64,000 bases of DNA from Chryseobacterium ureilyticum (GCF_900156735.1 NZ_FTOL01000002.1:186001-250000), one strand, 5' to 3'. Counted from the stretch's first letter, positions 35,460-44,830 are shown. Notes: generated by a model from the sequence alone, not told the origin. Made by a program: numbers and translations.

Positions 35460-36827
35460 ATGAAAGTCAGAACCCGCCTTACCTTACTTTTCACCTTTGT
35501 CACGGCAATGCTGATGGTATTTTATGGTATTGCGGTATATTATTCTTCAAGCGAAGCAAGGGAAATCTCATTCTATGCCCAGCTGAGAAATGAAGCGGTG
35601 GCAAAGGCTAATCTTTTTTTTCAAAGTACATTGAGTGAAAAGGAAATGCACCGTGTTTACAAGAACAATACAAAGACCATCAACGAGGTTCAGGTAGCCA
35701 TTTATGATCCGGAATTCAACCTTATTTATCATGATGATTCAAAGGTAGATTATGTAAAGGAAGACCCGAAAATGCTTTCCAATATTCAAAAAAAGAAGGA
35801 GCTCAGTTTCTTTATTGATGATCTACAGGCAATAGGAACCATTTATTCTCATAACGGAAAAGAGTATCTGGTAACAGCAGCAGGATATGACCAATACGGA
35901 TATAAATCTATCAACCATTTATTAACGATCAGTATCATTGCTTTTATCAGCATTTTGATTCTGGTTTATCTGGCAGGAATATTTCTTTCAAAAAAAGCAT
36001 TGAATCCAATCAGTGAAATGGTGAATCAGATAAAAAAAATTACTGCCGGAAAATTACAATTGCGACTGAAAACAACAGGTGAAAAAGATGAGCTTAATGA
36101 GCTAGCACAAAACTTCAACGGAATGCTGGAAAGGCTTGAGAATTCCTTTGATGCTCAAAAACATTTTGTTTCCAATATTTCACATGAGCTTCGTACTCCA
36201 TTATCTGCCATTATTACAGAATTGGAACTTTCTGCAGAAAAAGAACAAACCAAGGATGAATATCAACAGACTATTCAATACGCATTGGATGATGCCCGCA
36301 ATATGGTTAAATTATCCAACAGCTTAATGGATCTCGCCAAAGCCAGCTACGATCCTAATGAAATCAGTTTTTCTGAAATACGACTTGATGAAATTCTTCT
36401 GGAGTCTTATTCAAAGATAATAAAAGAGAATTCAGAATATAAAGTTTCTTTGAATATTGATAGCGATATTGATGAGCCCCAACTCCTTCTACAAGGGAAT
36501 GAATACCTGTTACAGGTTGCCTTCAACAATCTCATCGATAATGCCTGTAAATATTCTCCAATACACACATGCTCCATTGAAGTGAAAGGAGACTCAAAAA
36601 CACTTTCAATCCAATTTATCAATACAGGAATTACTATTTCTCAGAATGACTTATTACATATTTTTGAGCCATTTTATAGAAGTGAAGATTCAAGAAAGGA
36701 AAAAGGATATGGAATCGGGCTTTTCCTGACAGAGAAAATTATTCATCTTCATCATGCAATGATCAAAGTAGAATCTAAGAATAATGAAACTGTTTTTACG
36801 GTAATATTTGATATTGAAACTAATTAG
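35460..36827 (+). CDS. Sensor histidine kinase (HAMP, HisKA, HATPase)
   Basis: 455 aa inner-membrane kinase with two transmembrane segments (about 7-27 and 155-175) flanking a periplasmic sensor domain. HAMP follows (KKALNPISEMVNQIKKITAG), then the H box NISHELRTPLSAI with His242, N box FNNLIDNACKYSP, and G boxes EPFYRSEDSRKEKGYGIGLFL. Architecture fits CusS-type envelope or metal sensors. Second gene of the operon with the OmpR-type regulator. Confidence 0.94.
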   Translation: MKVRTRLTLLFTFVTAMLMVFYGIAVYYSSSEAREISFYAQLRNEAVAKANLFFQSTLSEKEMHRVYKNNTKTINEVQVAIYDPEFNLIYHDDSKVDYVKEDPKMLSNIQKKKELSFFIDDLQAIGTIYSHNGKEYLVTAAGYDQYGYKSINHLLTISIIAFISILILVYLAGIFLSKKALNPISEMVNQIKKITAGKLQLRLKTTGEKDELNELAQNFNGMLERLENSFDAQKHFVSNISHELRTPLSAIITELELSAEKEQTKDEYQQTIQYALDDARNMVKLSNSLMDLAKASYDPNEISFSEIRLDEILLESYSKIIKENSEYKVSLNIDSDIDEPQLLLQGNEYLLQVAFNNLIDNACKYSPIHTCSIEVKGDSKTLSIQFINTGITISQNDLLHIFEPFYRSEDSRKEKGYGIGLFLTEKIIHLHHAMIKVESKNNETVFTVIFDIETN

Positions 36828-36850
36828 TATTACTTATTTTCATATCCATA

Positions 36851-36885
36851 AACATCCGTGCTAACCTGTGTTATCTGTGGGAAAA
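36851..36885 (+). repeat. Dispersed intergenic repeat, first module
   Basis: AACATCCGTG-N6-TGTGTTATCTGTGGGA, matching the copies at 29391-29425 (reverse strand) and 59731-59765. Confidence 0.65.
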
Positions 36886-36901
36886 TAAAATTATAAATTC
36901 T

Positions 36902-37753
36902 TTAATTATGAGATGTAGCTGTTTTATTAAAAATGGTAGTCCCTATACTTGCTGCAATTACACAACTGATGGAAATCCATTGTAAAAAAGAAAGTTCTTC
37001 CGCTAAGAAAACTAATCCCGAAAGTGCCGCAAATGCTGGTTCCAGGCTCATCAGAATACTGAACGTTTTGGCAGGAAGCTTTTTCAGAGCCATCATTTCT
37101 AATGAAAATGGTAAAGCACTGGATAAAATGGCTACTCCCAAACCTTTTATAAAAATAGTTGGAGTCATATTAAAAACTGCACCGTCCCAAATCGTAAAAG
37201 GAATAATCACAAGACTGGCAAATAGCATCCCCGTGGTTACAGCATCTTTTCCATCCATTATTTTAGAAACTTTTCCACCCATTACAATATAAAGAGCCCA
37301 GAATATCCCAGCAAGAAAAGCTAATCCAAGTCCTAACAAATCTATATGATCACTCTTCCACGGAACAATAAGCAATATTCCTACACAAGCTAATAATGCC
37401 CATACAACGTCCAACACTTTACGGGACAATGCTAATGCAAGAAATAAAGGTCCTGCAAACTCAACGGTAACAGCTAGTCCTAAAGGTATCCTTTGAATCG
37501 CCATATAAAAAATAAGATTCATAGCTGCCAACCCCGTTCCATACATTGCACAATATTTCCATTTTTGCCAGGTAAACTGTAAAAATTTTGGTCGGTTAAT
37601 GATGGTAAGTATAATAGCAGAAAGTACAATCCTTAAAGTAACGGTTCCAATAGCTCCAATTGCCGGGAAAAGCTGTTTGGCAATGGATGCTCCACCCTGT
37701 ACGCAGATGATCGCTAAAAGTGTAGCAGGAATCGCTAAATTCGAATTTTTCAT
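36902..37753 (-). CDS. EamA/DMT-family exporter (RhtA-like)
   Basis: 283 aa from the ATG at 37753; ten transmembrane helices in two EamA repeats (e.g. TVTLRIVLSAIILTIINRP in the first half and SFLQWISISCVIAASIG at the end). RhtA-type members export threonine/homoserine or other small metabolites; substrate not predictable. A longer form from 37825 runs over the promoter box and is rejected. It sits between the two-component pair and the efflux operon on the opposite strand. Confidence 0.88.
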   Translation of the reverse strand: MKNSNLAIPATLLAIICVQGGASIAKQLFPAIGAIGTVTLRIVLSAIILTIINRPKFLQFTWQKWKYCAMYGTGLAAMNLIFYMAIQRIPLGLAVTVEFAGPLFLALALSRKVLDVVWALLACVGILLIVPWKSDHIDLLGLGLAFLAGIFWALYIVMGGKVSKIMDGKDAVTTGMLFASLVIIPFTIWDGAVFNMTPTIFIKGLGVAILSSALPFSLEMMALKKLPAKTFSILMSLEPAFAALSGLVFLAEELSFLQWISISCVIAASIGTTIFNKTATSHN

Positions 37754-37822
37754 TTCTAAAATTATATAATTTATAAGACAACTTTTGGTTTGAAACCGGG
37801 AGATACAGCAAGCTTTATTCTG

Positions 37823-37830
37823 CAAAATTA
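37823..37830 (-). promoter_or_regulatory. -7 promoter box for the EamA gene
   Basis: CAAAATTA on the plus strand, TAATTTTG on the coding strand, exact match 70 bases before the ATG at 37753. Confidence 0.5.
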
Positions 37831-38067
37831 ATCATAGTACAGTACAAAACCAGACTTTTGTCAAATGTATTGAATTTTTAACTTAAAAAATGGTTACAGA
37901 TGAAGGCTTTATTTCTCTATCTGTACCCATTCATCAATCTATACATAGTATAAAATTATACTATCAATTATATAATTTTCACTGAAAATAGCTCAATTTC
38001 ATTTTTTCTAATAAAATTCTAATAGCATTCTAAACCTTTTCTAACGGGTAAAAAAAAACATCATCTC
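37831..38067. other. Non-coding part of the 440-bp EamA-mgtC spacer
   Basis: AT-rich DNA with no credible ORF, lying between the EamA promoter and the mgtC promoter box. The whole spacer between the EamA start and the mgtC ATG is 440 bp; its right end is the leader described next. Confidence 0.45.
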
Positions 38068-38193
38068 TACTTTTGCACTGTAAAAAATAAAGCACATGGA
38101 CGCAGATCCTTACAGTAATTATCAATCTTAAAAGCTTTAGTTGTATTCACTTTTCCCGTACAGCTTACAGGCTTTATAAAAAAAGGAAAAGTT
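38068..38193 (+). promoter_or_regulatory. mgtC leader: promoter, mini-ORF and stem-loop
   Basis: TACTTTTG (38068-38075) is an exact -7 box, so transcription should start near 38080, giving a leader of about 115 bases. It contains the 11-codon ORF 38096-38131 and, starting at its stop codon, a stem-loop: AAAGC (38131-38135) with GCTTT (38171-38175) and AGTTGTA (38139-38145) with TACAGCT (38159-38165, one GU). CTTACAG also occurs twice (38109-38115 and 38164-38170), so the mini-ORF and the hairpin share a short sequence and could exchange partners; ACTGTAA (38077-38083) can pair with TTACAGT (38110-38116). Confidence 0.5.
38096..38131 (+). CDS. Possible regulatory leader peptide, 11 aa
   Basis: ATG-to-TAA ORF reading MDADPYSNYQS, placed 20-30 bases after the predicted transcription start and 62 bases before the mgtC ATG. 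The acidic, Pro-containing start (Met-Asp-Ala-Asp-Pro) recalls E. coli/Salmonella MgtL (Met-Glu-Pro-Asp-Pro), which makes ribosomes stall or fall off when Mg is low. There is no ribosome-binding site, but few genes here have one. It may equally be a chance ORF. Confidence 0.35.
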   Translation: MDADPYSNYQS

Positions 38194-38676
38194 ATGAATA
38201 CATTTGAATTTACACTTCGTTTATTGACTGCATTCTGTCTAGGCGCCGGCATAGGTTTCGAAAGACAGTGGCGTAAAAAAAATGCTGGTCTTCGCACCAA
38301 TACTTTAGTTTGCATTGGCTCCGCAGCATTTGTACTTATTGCCATCAGAATTGGTGGTGATGCAGCCGGAAGAATTACCTCATATATTGTCAGCGGAATT
38401 GGTTTTCTCGGTGGTGGTGTTATCATGAAAGATGGGCTTACCGTAAGAGGACTGAATACCGCAGCTACCTTATGGTGTTCCGCAGCTATAGGAGCATTAT
38501 GCGCTCTCGGATACCCAAAAGAAGCAATCATTACCGTCTTTTTCATTGTTTCTACCAATATATTTCTACGTCCTACTTTATCTACCCAAAAGGAAGCACG
38601 AAGTAAAAAGCTGGTCATTAACAAGAAAAAGAATAATACAAAACCAAAAATCAGCAACAGCACTCAATTTTATTAA
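38194..38676 (+). CDS. MgtC/SapB-family membrane protein
   Basis: 160 aa. An N-terminal block of four to five membrane helices carries the family signatures: RLLTAFCLGAGIGFERQWRKK, TLVCIGSAAFVLIA, GIGFLGGGVIMKDG and GLNTAATLWCSAAIGALCALG. The short form lacks the large C-terminal domain of Salmonella MgtC and ends in a basic KKNNTKPK tail. MgtC proteins act in Mg stress and virulence; SapB members are less understood. First gene of a four-gene operon with an RND exporter (the next ATG is 5 bases after its stop), an arrangement that suggests metal or ion homeostasis. Confidence 0.88.
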   Translation: MNTFEFTLRLLTAFCLGAGIGFERQWRKKNAGLRTNTLVCIGSAAFVLIAIRIGGDAAGRITSYIVSGIGFLGGGVIMKDGLTVRGLNTAATLWCSAAIGALCALGYPKEAIITVFFIVSTNIFLRPTLSTQKEARSKKLVINKKKNNTKPKISNSTQFY

Positions 38677-38680
38677 GATC

Positions 38681-39778
38681 ATGAAAAGAATAATCTTAAG
38701 CATTATCATACTTTTTGCAGCCTCATGCAAAGACAATGTACCTCAGCAGTCTCCGGAACAGGAAATTACTGTTAAAAATAATCAGGTTACCATCCCAGAA
38801 AATAGCCCGGTTTTAAAAAAAATTAAAACTTTAACCGTCAGCGATCAGGAATATAATCATGACATTACTTCTGTAGGGACCATAGAAGCCATACCCAATA
38901 ATTACGCAGAAATAGCCAGTCCTTTTTCCGGAAGAGTGACCAGAGCTTTTGTTAATATCGGTCAAAAGGTAAATGCAGGAAGTCCTTTATTTGAGGTACT
39001 CTCATCAGGTTATCTTGATGTACAAAAAGAATATTCCGATGCGTTGAATGAAGCGGGCTTGGCAGAAAAAAGATATAAACGCCAGCAGGACCTTGTAAAA
39101 CATGGTGTAGGTATACAAAAAGAACTGGAAGAAGCAGAGACCGAATTTAAAAACAAAAAAATATCATTATCCAATGCTTCTACAGCGTTAAAAATTTACA
39201 ACAGCCAAAGTAAAGGTTCCGGAGGATTGATCGTAAGAGCTCCTATTGCCGGAGAAGTGATTTCCAACAAAATTGTTACCGGGCAATATCTCCGTGAAGA
39301 TGCGGAGCCTGTGATGATAGTTGCTGAACTTTCAAAGGTTTGGATCTCTGGAGAAGTCAAAGAAAAAGATCTTCGCTTTATCAAAAATGGAGATCAGGTA
39401 TCCGTGAAAGTCAATACTTATCCTGACAGAGCTATTACCGGAAAAGTATACCATATTAACGACTGGGTAGATGAAGCTACACGAAGTATCAAAGTTTTAA
39501 TAGAATGTAATAATCCCGACAAAACATTAAAGCCCGGCATGTTTGCCACCATCATCTACTCTACTGATTCTGAAAACACAATTATCATCCCTACCTCTGC
39601 CCTGATGCAAAAAGATGACAATCAATATGTATGGATCAAAACAGGAAAAAATCAATTTATGAAGCGTAATGTAACGACTGCTGAAGCTTCTGAGAAAACC
39701 ATAAAGATCACATCAGGGCTAAAATCCGGCGATGAAATCATGACAACAGGAGGAATCTATCTTTTGGATGTAAAATAA
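38681..39778 (+). CDS. Efflux RND periplasmic adaptor (HlyD/MFP) lipoprotein
   Basis: 365 aa from the ATG at 38681, with a lipoprotein signal MKRIILSIIILFAASC (Cys16). Barrel-sandwich and coiled-coil hairpin (NEAGLAEKRYKRQQDLVKHG), beta-barrel (VWISGEVKEKDLRF) and membrane-proximal domains are in the usual MFP order. It bridges the RND pump and the TolC-family channel. A longer frame from 38546 overlaps the mgtC gene and is rejected. Confidence 0.93.
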   Translation: MKRIILSIIILFAASCKDNVPQQSPEQEITVKNNQVTIPENSPVLKKIKTLTVSDQEYNHDITSVGTIEAIPNNYAEIASPFSGRVTRAFVNIGQKVNAGSPLFEVLSSGYLDVQKEYSDALNEAGLAEKRYKRQQDLVKHGVGIQKELEEAETEFKNKKISLSNASTALKIYNSQSKGSGGLIVRAPIAGEVISNKIVTGQYLREDAEPVMIVAELSKVWISGEVKEKDLRFIKNGDQVSVKVNTYPDRAITGKVYHINDWVDEATRSIKVLIECNNPDKTLKPGMFATIIYSTDSENTIIIPTSALMQKDDNQYVWIKTGKNQFMKRNVTTAEASEKTIKITSGLKSGDEIMTTGGIYLLDVK

Positions 39779-39820
39779 ATGTTGAATGAGGAAGCTGAAG
39801 TTTCCCATTAAAGTTAGAAT

Positions 39821-42800
39821 ATGAAAAAGTTATTAACAGTTTCCATACAGAAAAAGTGGCTTATACTGGCTCTTTTTATATTATTAGGATTTTTTGGATA
39901 TTATTCATGGACTAAGCTTTCCGTTGAAGCTTATCCCGATATTGCAGATACCACTTCACAGGTTGTAACCCAGGTACAGGGCTTGGCTGCCGAAGAAGTA
40001 GAGCAACAGATTACCATTCCTCTGGAAAGAGCTCTCAACGGAATTCCCGGAATGCATGTGATGCGAAGTAAAAGTACGTTCGGACTTTCCATGATTACCA
40101 TAGTATTTGATGATGGCATTGATGATTATTGGGCTAGGCAACGTATTCAGGAAAGGCTTGCTGAAGTTTCCTTACCGTATGGAGCACAGCCGGGTTTGGA
40201 TCCTTTAACCTCTCCCGTAGGAGAAATTTACCGTTATGTTATTGAAAGCGATAATCACAGCTTAAGAGAACTCACAGATCTTCAGAACTTCGTTATTATT
40301 CCCAGGATAAAGCAGGTTTCGGGTATTGCCGATGTGACGAATTTCGGAGGAATTACTACACAATTTCAGATCGAACTTGATCCTAATAAACTTGAGCAAT
40401 ATGGGCTTTCTTTGGCAGAAATTATTGAAACTATCAGTAAAAACAATGCCAGCGCAGGAGGAAGTATGCTACCCCGTGGAGATCTGGCGTATGTTGTTCG
40501 TGGAATAGGATTGATCAAAAATCTTGATGATCTTGGAAAAACCGTTGTAAAAACTGAAAAAGGAGTTCCTGTTTTTTTGAATGATATTGGAACTTTAAAA
40601 TATGGGAATCTTGAACGTAAAGGAATCCTTGGTTTTACAGACCGTAACAGAAACTACAATGAAAGTGTAGGCGGAATTGTCTTATTATTAAAAGGGCAAA
40701 ATCCTTCGCAGGTCTTGATTGGCGTACACGAAGCAGTAGATGAACTCAATAAAAATATTCTCCCGGCTGGTGTAAAAATTCATACCTATCTGGACAGAAC
40801 TGACCTTGTAAAAACCACTCTTAATACGGTTTCTCATACATTGACGGAAGGAATTGTATTGGTCATTATTATATTGATTATATTTCTTGGAAGCTGGCGT
40901 GGGGCTCTTTTAACGGCGATCACCATTCCATTTTCACTTCTTATTGCTTTTATTCTCATGCATTTTACCAATATTCCAGCAAACCTTCTTTCATTGGGAG
41001 CCATAGATTTCGGGATTATTGTAGATGGTTCTATTGTAATGCTGGAAGCTATTTTAAGACAGAGGGAAGAGCATCCTGATAAGGAACTGGAAGAAAAAAC
41101 AATCATTCAAAAAGCCACTGAAATTGCGAAACCGATATTCTTTTCCGGAATTATCATCATTACGGCTTATCTGCCTTTGTTCGCATTTGAAAGAGTGGAA
41201 AAAAAATTATTTACTCCCATGGCATTTACAGTAGGATACGCATTATTAGGAGCTTTAGCAGTAGCTTTACTACTAATTCCCGGGCTTGCTTATATGATTT
41301 ACAGAAAGCCCAGAAAACTTTATCACAACCGATGGCTTGAAAAAGTAAGCAATGCTTATGGAAAAGGAATTGATAAAATCATGTCCGCACCAAAAAAGAT
41401 CTTCATTCCGGCAGGAATTGTATTATTGGGAGCAGGAGCCCTTTCCTACAGCGTGGGTAAAGATTTCTTACCGGAACTTGACGAAGGTTCTATCTGGCTG
41501 CAGGTACAGCTTCCTCCAGGAATTTCTTTGAAAAAAGCACAGGAAATGAGTGATTCTCTCCGTCTCAGAACTATGAAACACTCCGAAGTCACTTATATCA
41601 TGGTTCAGGCAGGACGTAATGATGATGGTACCGATCCATGGACTGCTTCCCACTTTGAAGTATCTGTAGGAATCAAGCCTTATAAAGAATGGACATCAGG
41701 AAAAACAAAAGCAGACCTCATCAAAGAACTTGCAGAAGATTACAAGGAAATGCCAGGCTTTACAGTAGGTTTTTCACAACCAATGATTGATGGAGTAATG
41801 GATAAAATATCCGGTGCTCACAGTGAATTAGTGGTAAAAATCTATGGTGATGATTTTGCAGGAACAAGACAGGTTGCCGAAAATGTTCTTTCACTTTTAA
41901 AAACAGTTCCCGGTTCTGCAGATCTTGCCATTGATCAGGAGCCACCGCTTCCTCAATTGCAAATTATTGCCGACAGAAATAAAATCGCACAATACGGACT
42001 GAATGTTTCCGATGTTACCGATCTTATTGAAACCGCTCTTGGAGGAAAAGCCGTCTCGCAAATCTTCATTGGTAACAAAGTGTATGATATTTCCTGCCGC
42101 TATGTGGAAAACAGCCGTAATACTCCTGAAAAAATAGGAAATCTGATGCTTGCGTCTTCATCAGGAGCAAAAATTCCACTTTCACAGATAGCAACCGTAA
42201 AATTAAGTACAGGGGAAAGCACTATCACCAGGGAAATGAATAAGAGACATCTTACCGTAAAACTCAATCTGAGAGGTCGAGATCTTACATCATTCCTCAA
42301 CGATGCACAAAAAAGCATTGAAAAAAACATCCGTTATGACCATGAAAAATACCAGATCAAATGGGGCGGACAATTTGAAAATAAAAACAGAGCATATTCA
42401 AGGCTTGCAGTTATTGTTCCTTTAGCATTGGCTGTGATGTTCCTTTTACTTTATGGAGCCTTTGGAACTTTCAGACAGGCATTGATTTTAATGAGTATTA
42501 TTCCGCTTGCTTTATTTGGAGGAATGCTGGCGCTCAATATCAGAGGAATGTCATTGAATGTTTCTTCCGCCGTAGGTTTCATTGCCTTATTTGGAGTTGC
42601 CATTCAGAATGGAGTGATCATGGTTTCCCATATCAATACGCTCAGAAAAGGAGGAATTCCATTGAAAGCATCGGTTATCCAGGGAGCAAAGGACCGTTTC
42701 AGACCCGTTTTGATGACAGCATCCGTAGCAATCATAGGATTATTACCGGCATCACTTGCTACAGGAATTGGATCAGACGTACAAAGACCTTTGGCTACTG

Positions 42801-42916
42801 TCATTGTGTATGGATTGATGTTCTCTACTTTCCTTACCCTTTTTGTACTTCCTGCCATTTATTATTTAGCTGAATATCGTTTTGAAAAACAAAATGCAAC
42901 ATCTCATGAAATCTAA
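39821..42916 (+). CDS. Heavy-metal-type RND efflux pump (CzcA/CusA family)
   Basis: 1031 aa inner-membrane pump with 12 helices and two large periplasmic loops. TM4 reads NLLSLGAIDFGIIVDGSIVMLE: Asp396, Asp402 and Glu409 keep the Asp-6-Asp-7-Glu spacing of CzcA (D402, D408, E415), a pattern of divalent-cation (Zn, Co, Cd, Ni) pumps, rather than the CusA pattern. Other blocks: SVEAYPDIADTTSQVVTQ, VIPRIKQVSGIADV, DFLPELDEGSIWLQVQLPPG and the C-terminal GIGSDVQRPLATVIVYGL. The metal is inferred, not proven. Confidence 0.93.
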   Translation: MKKLLTVSIQKKWLILALFILLGFFGYYSWTKLSVEAYPDIADTTSQVVTQVQGLAAEEVEQQITIPLERALNGIPGMHVMRSKSTFGLSMITIVFDDGIDDYWARQRIQERLAEVSLPYGAQPGLDPLTSPVGEIYRYVIESDNHSLRELTDLQNFVIIPRIKQVSGIADVTNFGGITTQFQIELDPNKLEQYGLSLAEIIETISKNNASAGGSMLPRGDLAYVVRGIGLIKNLDDLGKTVVKTEKGVPVFLNDIGTLKYGNLERKGILGFTDRNRNYNESVGGIVLLLKGQNPSQVLIGVHEAVDELNKNILPAGVKIHTYLDRTDLVKTTLNTVSHTLTEGIVLVIIILIIFLGSWRGALLTAITIPFSLLIAFILMHFTNIPANLLSLGAIDFGIIVDGSIVMLEAILRQREEHPDKELEEKTIIQKATEIAKPIFFSGIIIITAYLPLFAFERVEKKLFTPMAFTVGYALLGALAVALLLIPGLAYMIYRKPRKLYHNRWLEKVSNAYGKGIDKIMSAPKKIFIPAGIVLLGAGALSYSVGKDFLPELDEGSIWLQVQLPPGISLKKAQEMSDSLRLRTMKHSEVTYIMVQAGRNDDGTDPWTASHFEVSVGIKPYKEWTSGKTKADLIKELAEDYKEMPGFTVGFSQPMIDGVMDKISGAHSELVVKIYGDDFAGTRQVAENVLSLLKTVPGSADLAIDQEPPLPQLQIIADRNKIAQYGLNVSDVTDLIETALGGKAVSQIFIGNKVYDISCRYVENSRNTPEKIGNLMLASSSGAKIPLSQIATVKLSTGESTITREMNKRHLTVKLNLRGRDLTSFLNDAQKSIEKNIRYDHEKYQIKWGGQFENKNRAYSRLAVIVPLALAVMFLLLYGAFGTFRQALILMSIIPLALFGGMLALNIRGMSLNVSSAVGFIALFGVAIQNGVIMVSHINTLRKGGIPLKASVIQGAKDRFRPVLMTASVAIIGLLPASLATGIGSDVQRPLATVIVYGLMFSTFLTLFVLPAIYYLAEYRFEKQNATSHEI

Positions 42917-44165
42917 TTTTTTAATCATATTATTTTGTACTGTAACTGGTATTTTCATCAAGGCACAATCTGAAAATGAGCCTATCTCCTTCAATGAGTA
43001 TCTCAAGTATGTAAAGGATAAAAACCTCGGGCTGGCTGCACAGAAGTACAATGTCAGTATCGCCGAAGCCTCTATCCTTACTGCCGGAATTTTTCCTGAT
43101 CCTCAAATAGAAATGGAAACCTCAAACAATGGAGTTTCCAAGGACATGGGATATACTATGGGCGGAGCAATCAGCTGGACTCTTGAACTGGGTGGAAAAA
43201 GAAAAGCAAGAATAGAAACAGCAAAAAATGAAGCAGAATATTCAAAATTACAGCTACAGGAGTATGTAAGAAATCTGCTTGCTGATGCCACCTTAAGTTA
43301 TATTGAAGCTTTAAAATCAAAAGCCTTACTGAACGTTCAGAAAGAATCTTATCAAAGTATGCTTAAACTAGCAAAATCCGATAGTATCCGATACAAATTG
43401 GGAGATATTTCAAAAGTAACTTCCCAACAAAGCAGACTGGAAGCCTCTTCTTTGCTTAATGAAGTTTATCAGCTTGAAGGAGCACAACAACAATCGATCA
43501 CTGCTTTGTCAGATTTTATTGGCAGCGACAGCACTGGAAAAGAAGTCATAGGAAATCTCAATTCTTTTAACAGAAGCTATACGTTGAATGACCTTATCAC
43601 CAATGCCTTCAACGAAAGAGCAGATCTTTTAGCTTCAAAACAGAATATCAATACCGCAGCGAGCCGAATTAAACTTGAAAAAGCCAATCGTGTCATAGAT
43701 TTAGGATTAAGTGCCGGAGCAGGACACAACACCGTTGCCAATAATGAAATAGCACCTTCACCTGCTGTAAACACTGTAAAATTAGGAATCAGTGTACCTT
43801 TAAAATTCTCAAATCGTAGAAATGCAGATTTAAAAATTGCAGAAATGAGCTACTCTCAGGCAGAAACAGAATACAAACAGATTGAAAACAGCATTCGTAT
43901 GGAAATTACCCAGGCTTACCAACAGTATACTTCTGCACAAAAACAGCTGCAACAATTTGATAATGGCATGTTAACAGAAGCCGAAAGCATATTGAAAGGA
44001 ATTACCTACAGCTATCAGCGTGGAGAAAGTTCTATTCTGGAAGTTCTCAATGCCCAAAGAACCTACAATGAACTTCGTCAGAATTATTTCCAGCTCCTTG
44101 CTGAAAATTCGTCTGCTTTAATTGATCTTGAACGTAAAGCGGGAATCTGGGATATTGATTTTTAA
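42906..44165 (+). CDS. TolC-family outer membrane efflux channel
   Basis: 419 aa from the ATG at 42906 (an alternative ATG at 42894 gives 4 more residues). Signal peptide MKSNFLIILFCTVTGIFIKAQ, then two OEP repeats: NLGLAAQKYNVSIAEASIL and ISWTLELGGKRKARIE in the first half, and ISVPLKFSNRRNADLKIAEM and RGESSILEVLNAQRTYNELR in the second. Completes the tripartite CBA exporter with the two preceding genes; it overlaps the pump gene by 11 bases. Confidence 0.92.
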   Translation: MKSNFLIILFCTVTGIFIKAQSENEPISFNEYLKYVKDKNLGLAAQKYNVSIAEASILTAGIFPDPQIEMETSNNGVSKDMGYTMGGAISWTLELGGKRKARIETAKNEAEYSKLQLQEYVRNLLADATLSYIEALKSKALLNVQKESYQSMLKLAKSDSIRYKLGDISKVTSQQSRLEASSLLNEVYQLEGAQQQSITALSDFIGSDSTGKEVIGNLNSFNRSYTLNDLITNAFNERADLLASKQNINTAASRIKLEKANRVIDLGLSAGAGHNTVANNEIAPSPAVNTVKLGISVPLKFSNRRNADLKIAEMSYSQAETEYKQIENSIRMEITQAYQQYTSAQKQLQQFDNGMLTEAESILKGITYSYQRGESSILEVLNAQRTYNELRQNYFQLLAENSSALIDLERKAGIWDIDF

Positions 44166-44229
44166 AAAGCGGGAATATTTTTAATAATAAACAATAAGCT
44201 CTCAGAAACACAACAGTAACTTCCTACCT

Positions 44230-44265
44230 AAAAAGCCCTGACATCCATATGATTCAGGGCTTTTT
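44230..44265. terminator. Bidirectional terminator of the efflux operon and the DUF1801 gene
   Basis: AAAAAGCCCTGA/TCAGGGCTTTTT perfect 12-bp stem, 12-nt loop. Confidence 0.9.
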
Positions 44266-44721
44266 TTATTTCTTATACTGAGATTCATAAATATCAATCC
44301 AGTCTTTTGCCGTCATCTTTTGACTCAGTTCCGCAATCAGATCAAAAGGAATATCTTCCGGTTTCTTGAAACGTACACATGATTTCCCCATGTCCAGCTT
44401 CTTTTTGGAATGTTTCGGATACTCTGCAACAAACCAATCTAAAAGCTCCGGACGGGAATACAATCCCATATGATATAAGGCTATAAAATTCTTTTGTGAA
44501 GCTAGATTGATAAATGGTAAAGGAGTATTTGGTGTACAATGATAGCCTGCAGGATAAGTTTCTAAGGGAACAACCCACCCTATCATTCCGTAATTGGAAG
44601 TTTCTTCAAAACCTTTTGGCAGATTGTCATTAATTGCATCAAAAAGTTTCTTAAATGGCTCCTGTCTTTCCTCAGGAATCTTAGAAAGATAATCTTCTAA
44701 TGAGGTTGATAAAATTTGCAT
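44266..44721 (-). CDS. DUF1801 domain protein
   Basis: 151 aa cytosolic protein of the YdhG/DUF1801 family: LPKGFEETSNYGMIGWVVPL, then PFINLASQKNFIALYHMGLYS and MGKSCVRFKKPEDIPFDLIAEL match the conserved blocks. Biochemical function of the family is unknown. The stop codon lies inside the convergent terminator. Confidence 0.88.
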   Translation of the reverse strand: MQILSTSLEDYLSKIPEERQEPFKKLFDAINDNLPKGFEETSNYGMIGWVVPLETYPAGYHCTPNTPLPFINLASQKNFIALYHMGLYSRPELLDWFVAEYPKHSKKKLDMGKSCVRFKKPEDIPFDLIAELSQKMTAKDWIDIYESQYKK

Positions 44722-44830
44722 TTTCAGTAAGTTTTTAGATTTTAAAATTAAAAAAATTATTAATTACTTGTTTTTTTAAAAGAATAAAAATTGATATTCA
44801 CCATGTATAACCGCCCTATATCATAAAAAA

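Noticed and set aside
37888..37983. A 31-codon ORF in the EamA-mgtC spacer
   Set aside because: Composition is non-coding, no promoter or conservation signal, and a better leader candidate lies downstream.
38067..38663. Long minus-strand open frame (198 codons) opposite mgtC
   Set aside because: It lies antisense to a clear MgtC protein, has no family features and no promoter; the composition is a shadow of the membrane-helix codons.
42604..42858. Several minus-strand frames inside the RND pump and other large genes (e.g. 40834-41106, 31101-31868)
   Set aside because: All are antisense to strongly conserved genes and show no domain of their own.
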